64,000 nt of DNA, from positions 248,001 to 312,000 of the forward strand of contig NZ_CP125298.1 of the NCBI RefSeq assembly GCF_030412785.1. The letters run 5' to 3'. A model generated the notes under the pieces. That model saw nothing but the letters and a program-made list of their open reading frames with translations. It was not told where the DNA came from and ran no database searches. Below, piece after piece: positions 32,658-39,432 of the stretch (its first letter is position 1; every line of letters starts with the position of its first letter). The DNA comes from Paraburkholderia sabiae (GTDB lineage: Bacteria > Pseudomonadota > Gammaproteobacteria > Burkholderiales > Burkholderiaceae). The translations under genes and the position numbers were made by a program.

Positions 32658-33842
32658 ATGCAAAAACAAATGCGCGGCCAAAGCGAGCCGACCAACCTTC
32701 TGCTTTCGGCCTGGTTAGTCGAAAAAATTCAGCGCGCCAATTTTGGTCTGACCGACTTCATGCGCCGCGCGCTCGCGGCGCACCGTCAGATGGAGAACGT
32801 GTTCGCCCTGTCGCTGCCCGACATGGAAACGTTCGAGAAGTACATCGGTGCAAAGGCGACTCTCATGAATATGCCGTTCATGGCGCTCGCGCCGGTTCTC
32901 GACGATCCACGCGACTGGGAATCCTTCGTCGACGGCGTGATGTCCTCGCAGAAGGTCGAGGCGTTGACGGAGGCCATGCCACGCCTCGATCAGATCACAA
33001 GCCGGGACATTTACCACTACAACCAGGCATATGTGCAACTCATCAAGGACGTGTTGCACATGAACATGCTCGCGGTGCCTTTGCTTGGCGTCTCGATTGA
33101 ACTTGCAAACTACCTCAGGCAATTGCCGATGGCCCGTCTCGAAAAGGCGATCGGCTCCATCCGCTTCCCGCTGTTCCGATGGCGCTTCGACGACCCGAAC
33201 TTCTGGATGGAATATGCAGCTGGATGGGTGACGGAAGAAACGGTTGCCCACTATCTCATGCGCACATCGCCAGTTCGCACCGACAGCCTTCCCTATAAGC
33301 ACATCTGGACAGATCTGCGCCTCGAGCGTGAAGACAAGGAAATCTACGCGCGTCTCATGATGGCGCAGGGATGCCGTGCATCGACCGCGATCGACCTGTT
33401 CAATCTGAACCCGAACAAGGCGCGGACGACCTACAAGGACATTCACGGTGTGAGCTCGCCTTGCGGCTGCCGAGCAAATTCTCTGCCTTGGTACGTCGAT
33501 AACGCCGTGCGCCGGCTTCAGGCGACCGTCTACGTCTGGTTGTATCGAAACGGCCTGGCTGCTGGCGGAAACATCCCGCAGTCGTTGATCTCAGCGAACG
33601 ACATCATGGCGAAGATGTTCGGCAAGAACCTGATGATCACAGCCGATCGCGCTAACCATTTGACCCGATCGATGGCCATGGACTCGCGCCTGACGATCGC
33701 CGCGTGCCGCGGTTGCTCAACGGACTACGTGCTTTCGAACAGTGAAGGAAAGATCGAACTGGCGAAAGACTTTTCCTGCCCTGGCTGCAACTATTTGCTT
33801 TCAACGAAGGCCCAGGCGAGCAAGCGCAAAACGTCCATCTGA
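32658..33842 (+). CDS. Single-chain FlhD-FlhD-FlhC-like transcriptional activator
   Basis: 394 residues. FlhC-like C-terminal part (about 224-385): EDKEIYARLMMAQGCRAS, NPNKARTTYKDIHGVSSP, LPWYVDN and a four-Cys zinc site (C350, C353, C374, C377). Residues about 112-185 align with FlhD as I recall it (DIYHYNQAYVQLIKDVL, LLGVSIELANYLRQL, FRWRFDD). Residues about 14-80 look like a second, more divergent FlhD copy, with FALSLPDME against FlhD ALTLPQM at the same internal spacing. FlhDC is a D4C2 complex that activates sigma-70 promoters; SetCD/AcaCD are FlhDC-type conjugation activators. A dimer of this chain would reproduce D4C2. Its targets are unknown; the pilus/T4SS operon is the obvious candidate. 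Confidence 0.8.
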   Translation: MQKQMRGQSEPTNLLLSAWLVEKIQRANFGLTDFMRRALAAHRQMENVFALSLPDMETFEKYIGAKATLMNMPFMALAPVLDDPRDWESFVDGVMSSQKVEALTEAMPRLDQITSRDIYHYNQAYVQLIKDVLHMNMLAVPLLGVSIELANYLRQLPMARLEKAIGSIRFPLFRWRFDDPNFWMEYAAGWVTEETVAHYLMRTSPVRTDSLPYKHIWTDLRLEREDKEIYARLMMAQGCRASTAIDLFNLNPNKARTTYKDIHGVSSPCGCRANSLPWYVDNAVRRLQATVYVWLYRNGLAAGGNIPQSLISANDIMAKMFGKNLMITADRANHLTRSMAMDSRLTIAACRGCSTDYVLSNSEGKIELAKDFSCPGCNYLLSTKAQASKRKTSI

Positions 33843-33857
33843 TTGAAGGAGACCGAC

Positions 33858-34028
33858 ATGCCCGAGACATTTCCTGTAGAAGCTGGTTGGGTAGTCTTTT
33901 CTCGTGACGGGCGCGCTCAATTCGGCTGGCGTGACCCAGAAACGGGATCGTTCCACTCCGAAGCAGACGGCGAACGCATCGCTGACGCCGTCGGAGGGGT
34001 CGAGTTTTTCTCCGACGTCATGCACTGA
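33858..34028 (+). CDS. Unknown 56-residue protein
   Basis: ATG at 33858 preceded by AAGGAG (8 bases). Product MPETFPVEAGWVVFSRDGRA..., a small beta-rich acidic protein with no cysteine. It follows the FlhDC-like gene by 15 bases and may be co-transcribed with it. Confidence 0.6.
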   Translation: MPETFPVEAGWVVFSRDGRAQFGWRDPETGSFHSEADGERIADAVGGVEFFSDVMH

Positions 34029-34029
34029 A

Positions 34030-34422
34030 ATGCAAGACTTCGCCCATCTCTTCAGCGATAGCGTCGCGGCCTGGCTACGAGGCCGTGGCGACTTCCGCTT
34101 CCAGCGATACGAACGCCATTACCTTGCCGGTCGTTCGGCCGCGCAGGACGCAGGAAGCTTCGATCTCGAGCGATCCAACGAACAATACGCAGCAACGTGC
34201 CGCCGTAAGAGCAGCTATCTTGCCGTCATGGTTGACAGCAAGGTATTCAAGCGTCTTATGCCCTTTCTCATAGTGCTTTGGGGCGGATCGCTGTTGCTAC
34301 CAACGATCGGGAAATCCCAGCCAGTCGCAGCGGGCGTTGTGCTTCTTGGTATTTTTGTTGCACTACGCATCAAGGCCCGCAAAGGAAGCGCACGCGGCCG
34401 CCAGCAAACGGTTGCGCGCTAA
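34030..34422 (+). CDS. Unknown 130-residue membrane protein
   Basis: ATG one base after the previous stop. A polar N-terminus (FRFQRYERHYLAGRSAAQDAG) is followed by two hydrophobic segments (LMPFLIVLWGGSLLLPTIG and VAAGVVLLGIFVALRI) and a basic tail. Likely inner-membrane protein; not recognised. Confidence 0.55.
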   Translation: MQDFAHLFSDSVAAWLRGRGDFRFQRYERHYLAGRSAAQDAGSFDLERSNEQYAATCRRKSSYLAVMVDSKVFKRLMPFLIVLWGGSLLLPTIGKSQPVAAGVVLLGIFVALRIKARKGSARGRQQTVAR

Positions 34423-34510
34423 CAACGAAGCGTTCAGACAGATCCTTACCCGCCATTACAATGCGTCGCGGACCGTAAACCATAACGAGCGCAAGTCAGG
34501 CGTGTCTGCC

Positions 34511-34537
34511 TTGACTTCGAAATGCGCTCGATAAGAT
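34511..34537 (+). promoter_or_regulatory. Candidate promoter of the CTTGACTY family
   Basis: TTGACT (34511-34516) and TAAGAT (34532-34537), 15-nt spacer, 55 bases before the lipoprotein gene. Confidence 0.5.
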
Positions 34538-34591
34538 GAAAGTACGGTTGTGCAAAGGGCACAGCCAACCACCACTCCGAGGAAGTAGAAG

Positions 34592-35671
34592 ATGAAAAAG
34601 AAGCCTTATGTACTGACCGCTCTTTCCTTTGCCGCTGCACTCGCCCTCTCGGCGTGCGGTGGTGGCGGCGGCGGAAGCCCGACAACCACCACTGCGCCCG
34701 TCACGCCTCCGGCCAACACCGGGGGCAATCTCCAAACCAGCGTCCCTCCCGCGACCTACACGGGCGGAACGATGCAGGCGCAAGCGTTTTCGCAGCTGAA
34801 CGCGTACCGCAGTTCGATGGGTGTCGGCCTCTTGGCCCAGGACACAACGCTCGACACGGCGGCTCAAGCCCACGCGCTGTACCTGAACACGAACATCGGA
34901 ACGGGCGCTATCACGGGCCTGTCGCACAATGAACTGTCGTCGCTGCCTAATTATTACGGTGACACGGCACTGAGCCGCGCTCAGAAGGCTGGCGCACCGG
35001 TTACCGAATGGATCGCCGAGGACGTCGCCGGCGGCATCCCGCAAGCGGACGCAGCTTCGTATGCGAAGAACTGCCTGAGCCGTCTGCTCGACACGGTGTA
35101 TCACCTCCAGGATCTGACGAGTAGCGTGGAAAAGATTGGTATCGGCTTCACGCAAAACTCGGGCACGTATGTCGACTACACCTGCTCGCTCGATTTCGGT
35201 GAAGTGACGAATGTGGTCGGCGCGCCGCAGGCTAACGCGGTCTACATCTATGGTGGCCAGCAAATGCCGACGGACGCCGTGGCCGTGTCGCCGTTGACGA
35301 ACGACACGGGCGTTGAACTCGCGATGACCCCTGAAACAACGAACCCGGCTCCGGATCTCGCAAACCCCGGCCGTCCGATCATGGTTCGCGTCAACGCTGC
35401 GTCACCTGGTGACGTGCTGACCGTCAGCAACTTCACGCTGACGGCAGCAAACGGTACGCAGGTGCCAGCGCGTATCATCGTATCGAGCGCCGCACTGGCA
35501 GGTTCGACGGGTGCAACGGCCGACGTGAACAACAAGTTTTATCCGGGCGTCGCGATCCTGCTGCCTCTCGCTCCGCTCTCCGCAAATACGACCTACACGG
35601 TTTCGTTTTCCGGAGCACGAGATGGCAAGGCGCTGAGCAAGACGTGGAACTTTACGACCGGCGCGAGCTAA
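34592..35671 (+). CDS. CAP-domain (SCP-like) lipoprotein
   Basis: 359 residues. The signal peptide has a lipobox LSAC (Cys at about residue 21), then a Gly/Ser/Thr/Pro linker. Residues about 65-210 are a CAP/SCP-like domain (LNAYRSSMGVGLLAQDTTLDTAAQAHALYL; GLSHNE). The C-terminal part resembles a bacterial Ig-like or CAP-associated beta domain (NTTYTVSFSGARDGKALSKTWNFTT). GAGGAAG upstream. Predicted outer-membrane-anchored and surface- or periplasm-facing. Next to the pilus operon but convergent with it. Confidence 0.78.
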   Translation: MKKKPYVLTALSFAAALALSACGGGGGGSPTTTTAPVTPPANTGGNLQTSVPPATYTGGTMQAQAFSQLNAYRSSMGVGLLAQDTTLDTAAQAHALYLNTNIGTGAITGLSHNELSSLPNYYGDTALSRAQKAGAPVTEWIAEDVAGGIPQADAASYAKNCLSRLLDTVYHLQDLTSSVEKIGIGFTQNSGTYVDYTCSLDFGEVTNVVGAPQANAVYIYGGQQMPTDAVAVSPLTNDTGVELAMTPETTNPAPDLANPGRPIMVRVNAASPGDVLTVSNFTLTAANGTQVPARIIVSSAALAGSTGATADVNNKFYPGVAILLPLAPLSANTTYTVSFSGARDGKALSKTWNFTTGAS

Positions 35672-35690
35672 TCGACCGGCATAACGAAGA

Positions 35691-35726
35691 AAAAAAGCCG
35701 ACCAGGGCGACCCGGTCGGCTTTTTT
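35691..35726. terminator. Bidirectional terminator
   Basis: AGCCGACC (35696-35703) and GGTCGGCT (35714-35721) with an A-run before and T-run after. It ends both the lipoprotein gene and the long minus-strand pilus/T4SS operon. Confidence 0.9.
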
Positions 35727-35754
35727 CTTTCACGCAGCTTCGCGGTCTAACCGG

Positions 35755-36396
35755 TTAGTGGTTGCAGTTGCCGCCATTCCCGGTGTTGGACTTCACAATA
35801 GCAGACCCCAAGTAGTGGTGATCGACGCTGCTGAAATAGCACAACCCTTGATATTCATTGGTGTCGCGGCAGGTGAGGGAATAGGTCGGTCCCGTCATGT
35901 ACCATGCATATACCAGTTGCCCCTCGTACGGGTTATTCTGAGTTCCTGTGAGCAACTCTGGCCAGGAGACCAGCGGCGCTTGAGCCAAAAGCCCCGAGTA
36001 TCCGGGTTGCGCGAGCCTTGGCGTGCAGAAGCCAACAGGATCAGCGTCATCCGATGGCGGAGGAGCAGGCGGATTGCACGTCGGAGGTACCCATGATGAG
36101 CCAGTCCACCACGGCGACGAGGCTTGGGTATAGCCAGGCGGACACGATGGCGGGGGCGCGTAGTTACATTGCGGGGCGGACCACTGTGCACCTTGCCACA
36201 CAGCAGGAGAAACAGTTGTCCAGCCAGCACCTGTCGAACACTGAGTCTGCGGAATGGCTGCGTGGCTAACAGGTGCGCCGCACGTCGAATCCTGATAGCC
36301 TGCCGAGCACAGTACGGGCGTGGCCGTCGCGCTCTTCCCCACGACCAGCAGGGTTGCCATCAACAACATAGCCAAAATATTCTTCCAGCGTTTCAT
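35755..36396 (-). CDS. Secreted Cys/Trp-repeat protein, last gene of the pilus operon
   Basis: 213 residues from the ATG at 36396 (GAAGGG upstream). It has a signal peptide (ILAMLLMATLLVVGKSATA) and then two about 27-residue repeats of the form Cys...Trp...Trp-x-x-Pro-x-Cys (QCSTGAGWTTVSPAVWQGAQ and PGYTQASSPWWTGSSWVPP regions). The C-terminal domain contains more Cys. Cys/Trp repeats of this kind occur in pilus-tip and tail-fibre-like proteins. It may be an adhesin subunit or accessory of PilV; this is inference. Confidence 0.65.
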   Translation of the reverse strand: MKRWKNILAMLLMATLLVVGKSATATPVLCSAGYQDSTCGAPVSHAAIPQTQCSTGAGWTTVSPAVWQGAQWSAPQCNYAPPPSCPPGYTQASSPWWTGSSWVPPTCNPPAPPPSDDADPVGFCTPRLAQPGYSGLLAQAPLVSWPELLTGTQNNPYEGQLVYAWYMTGPTYSLTCRDTNEYQGLCYFSSVDHHYLGSAIVKSNTGNGGNCNH

Positions 36397-36422
36397 CTCA
36401 TTACCCTTCTGTTTTCGGGGAT

Positions 36423-37643
36423 TTAGTACGCGCAATAGGTCGATACGACGCCCCTCGCGCCCGGAATCGGCGCACCAGCACCGTCGTATATGAGGATCGT
36501 CCACGGACCGGTGCCGGCCACCGGTCCGAAGTTCACGCCCGTTGTCGGGTCGACGGAAAAGTTTTGCGGCGTCAGTTCTATCTGCGGGAGTCCGCCGTTG
36601 GGACACGTCGGCGCAGGAACAACAGTGCCATGTACGACTTGCCAATAGGCCATGCGCAGAATACGACCGCCAATCGGCAACCATGTCCCATACAGGCATT
36701 GAAGCAATTGACCCGATCCATCGCTGTTGGCGGACATAGCGGTGCCAAAGCACGCGCTCCCCGGCACAGCGAGATTGCCGACCTTTACGAATCCGTCGAC
36801 CGTTGCATTACCGTGGACCGCGGCCGCGCCGGCGTCCAGCGGCCCCGGTGCCGTGCCAGCCGCATTCTGAACGTAGAGTGTCGACGGTGTTCGAATTGCA
36901 GTGCTCACAGCGACGTTCGATGCAGCCAGTGTTGGTGCTGCAATCGTTCCCGTCGCGTCGATGTTCTGAACGTTGTGAAGGCTCACCCCATTGACATTCT
37001 GGTCGCCCGTCCATGTGAGGCTCCCGTCGCGTCGGATGTATACCGAACCACCGTCGGTGCCAGGACCGTTCGTCGCGAGGACAGTCGCTGCCTTCGCACC
37101 CAGCGGGTTGGGAGCAGTGAACGATCCATTGATGCCTCCAATCACGCTGGGGTTCTGGGAGTTTGAATAGCCGAACTGACTCGTCCCCGCCAGCTTGGCG
37201 CCCGCCTGCGCTACCTGAGCGGCACCGCCTACGTCAGGCTTGCCTCCCTTCAGTAGCGGATTCGTCGAGTACATCGTAAAAGCGACGCTACAATTTCCAG
37301 CCGCCTGCGTGCACCCGGCTGGCACCATGGTCATAGTCGTTGCGTATGAGCCGCCCCAAAACGGGCCGGCCTTGTGCGCCTGTTTAAGATTGCCGGCCGT
37401 CACAAGTTGCGCAATGGTTGGCGGTGTCAACGTTGACACGTTACCCGACGCGGTGTACTGCGAGAGGACCGTTCCGAAGTTGTCAGAGATCCACGCGTCG
37501 AAGGCCATCACCAGTGTTGCCTGGTTCTGGCCTTCGAGCGACAGCATCGTCGCACGAGTATTCGCGACATCTGCCTTGATCGCCTGCACCGTCAGAATGG
37601 CTGAACCGAGCAGGACGAACATCATCTCCAGCAAGCTTGCCAT
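36423..37643 (-). CDS. pilV: PilV-like minor pilin/tip adhesin
   Basis: 406 residues. It starts MASLLEMMFVLLGSAILTVQAIKADV, a prepilin-type helix with a very short leader lacking the usual Gly at -1. The large Gly/Ser/Ala-rich beta body and C-terminal half (GDQNVNGVSLHNVQNIDATG, repeated VHGNATVDGF-type turns) resemble the shufflon-type PilV N-domain. No 19-bp shufflon sites or rci gene were seen, so the tip appears fixed. It follows pilS by 12 bases. Confidence 0.8.
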   Translation of the reverse strand: MASLLEMMFVLLGSAILTVQAIKADVANTRATMLSLEGQNQATLVMAFDAWISDNFGTVLSQYTASGNVSTLTPPTIAQLVTAGNLKQAHKAGPFWGGSYATTMTMVPAGCTQAAGNCSVAFTMYSTNPLLKGGKPDVGGAAQVAQAGAKLAGTSQFGYSNSQNPSVIGGINGSFTAPNPLGAKAATVLATNGPGTDGGSVYIRRDGSLTWTGDQNVNGVSLHNVQNIDATGTIAAPTLAASNVAVSTAIRTPSTLYVQNAAGTAPGPLDAGAAAVHGNATVDGFVKVGNLAVPGSACFGTAMSANSDGSGQLLQCLYGTWLPIGGRILRMAYWQVVHGTVVPAPTCPNGGLPQIELTPQNFSVDPTTGVNFGPVAGTGPWTILIYDGAGAPIPGARGVVSTYCAY

Positions 37644-37655
37644 GGCTGCCCCGGA

Positions 37656-38249
37656 TCACGTGCGCGACGTGTAAAGCTGAAGAGTCGCGTATGCACCGCC
37701 CGCCCGACATGCCGTGCCAGCGGTAGTGCTGCTGAAGGTCGTATTGGGACCCGAGAGCGTCGTGCCGTTCGCTGCAACCTGCGAGTACGTGTTCGTCAAC
37801 GCGGCCACGCTCATCGAGCATATCGCCGCAGGAACCTCATACGACATGATGAGTGAGTCGTTTGCAGTGCTTAGCGTGCCGACGGAGATCGTTACTGGCT
37901 GGTTGAAGATCCCTTTCAACGATGAATTGTCCGACGCAAGGCGCGCTCCTGCCGAGTCGAATGCGCGGTTCGTGGCAAGCGTCGTCAGCGTCTCGCTGGA
38001 GAAGTCGGCGTCGTTCTGCGTGGCATTCAGCATGCCAGTATGGAACATCTGCGCCTCGCTCGTGAATTGCGACGACCTGATCAGGGTGTAGACGTAGTTC
38101 CCGCCCTTGATCACCGCGATCGCAAGTAGCGCTGCGCCCGCCATGTATGCACCGGCCTCGATCAGCGACAGTTCGCCCGACTGCTTTCTGCGACGGCCCA
38201 TCTGGATCAGACGCAAACGACGGGCGCCGTCAATCTTTTTCTGCTGCAT
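37656..38249 (-). CDS. pilS: PilS-like type IVb major prepilin
   Basis: 197 residues. The leader MQQKKIDGARRLRLIQMG...SGELSLIEAGAYMAG has the prepilin cleavage site between Gly and Glu (SG|ELSLIE), with a long basic leader typical of type IVb pilins. A hydrophobic helix and a C-terminal Cys pair (SAICSMSV-type; TACRAGG) follow. GGGAGA precedes the ATG. No prepilin peptidase gene (pilU) is in the window. Confidence 0.85.
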   Translation of the reverse strand: MQQKKIDGARRLRLIQMGRRRKQSGELSLIEAGAYMAGAALLAIAVIKGGNYVYTLIRSSQFTSEAQMFHTGMLNATQNDADFSSETLTTLATNRAFDSAGARLASDNSSLKGIFNQPVTISVGTLSTANDSLIMSYEVPAAICSMSVAALTNTYSQVAANGTTLSGPNTTFSSTTAGTACRAGGAYATLQLYTSRT

Positions 38250-38305
38250 AAAATCTCCCTATGTTCACGCCTGAAAGCGTGGAAAAAATGTCTACGATCG
38301 ACGAC

Positions 38306-39424
38306 TTACTGCGAGCCTGCGACGGGAATGCCGCCGCTCATGTTCACCGCCCCGGTGACGACGTATGAACCGACGCCGATGCTTAGAAAGAGAATGACCG
38401 CCAAGCCCAGCAGAACGTAATGCGTTAGCCGTGCATTTCGCTTCACAGCCTCGACCACGCGAGCGAGCGAATCGCGACCAAGCGACTTGATCGCCGCTTC
38501 GAACTGATCCCGGCCCGCCGCATCGGTAATCGTGTCTACGATCATTTCCGAGAAGATGCCCGTGTCAAGGGCGCGCATCGGTTGATCGGGACGCTGCGTT
38601 AGGCGTTTGCTCATCGTTGTCAGATGCCAGCGCATCCACGGGTCCGACGATTGCGCTACCCGGTTGATGGCCGCTCGCAGCGTCAGGTTTGAATCGAACA
38701 GACCTGCCAGCGAAACGATCAGGAGCGCTGCGCGCATGTCGCGACGATTTCGCCACATGAGTGGAAACCTGTCGAAGCGGTTACGCAGCGGACCGATCCA
38801 GCGCTTCAATGTGTGGAAGTACAGCGCGATCGTTGCGATCACCAGCGAGGCAGATATCCACCAGTACTCGTAGGCGAAGGTATCGATATGAAACAGCAGA
38901 CGACCCGCATCAGGCCATTGGTCCAGCGGCTTGATCTCGACAATCTGCGGATAAATCACTCCGCCGAACATCATGCAGAAGCCGTAGAGGTAGACCAGCA
39001 GAAATGTCGGATAGGCAACCTGCAATGCGGTTTGCGATGAGAGCGTGCGCTTGGCGAACGCGGCCATCTCTGCAAGCTCGAACCCTCTGGCCACTGCGTC
39101 TTTCTGAGTCGACTCGTCCGCGATATCGAAAAGCGTGTACTCGTCGCCGGGAATGAACGGCTTGATGGCGGCGGAAAAGGAATCACCCTTTACGAGACGC
39201 TCGCGGACTTGCGCAAAGACCTTCCACTCGATGCGGTCGCGTTTCCGGTTACGGTTCTCGTAGGTCTCGAGACGTTCGCGCAGAGTTTCCACGTCCCGTA
39301 GCCCCTTCTTCTCAATATCAAGCCGTGTTTCCTTGTAGAAAGTCTCACGCACACCCTGAAACCTCCAACGGGCAATACGCATCTGCGCTGCTTCGGGAAG
39401 CATGGCGATCAACGAACTAAGCAT
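38306..39424 (-). CDS. pilR: PilR-like inner-membrane platform protein (GspF family)
   Basis: 372 residues from the ATG at 39424. A type II secretion F-type protein with three transmembrane segments (around FLLVYLYGFCMMFGGVIYP, SASLVIATIALYFH and LGLAVILFLSIGVGSYVV) and two helical cytoplasmic domains. It is the membrane platform of the pilus assembly ATPase. It follows pilQ directly (8-base gap). Confidence 0.85.
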   Translation of the reverse strand: MLSSLIAMLPEAAQMRIARWRFQGVRETFYKETRLDIEKKGLRDVETLRERLETYENRNRKRDRIEWKVFAQVRERLVKGDSFSAAIKPFIPGDEYTLFDIADESTQKDAVARGFELAEMAAFAKRTLSSQTALQVAYPTFLLVYLYGFCMMFGGVIYPQIVEIKPLDQWPDAGRLLFHIDTFAYEYWWISASLVIATIALYFHTLKRWIGPLRNRFDRFPLMWRNRRDMRAALLIVSLAGLFDSNLTLRAAINRVAQSSDPWMRWHLTTMSKRLTQRPDQPMRALDTGIFSEMIVDTITDAAGRDQFEAAIKSLGRDSLARVVEAVKRNARLTHYVLLGLAVILFLSIGVGSYVVTGAVNMSGGIPVAGSQ

Positions 39425-39432
39425 GACGGATA

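Noticed and set aside
35755..37643. Shufflon (PilV switching) system
   Set aside because: No 19-bp sfx-like inverted repeats and no rci-like gene beside pilV were seen.
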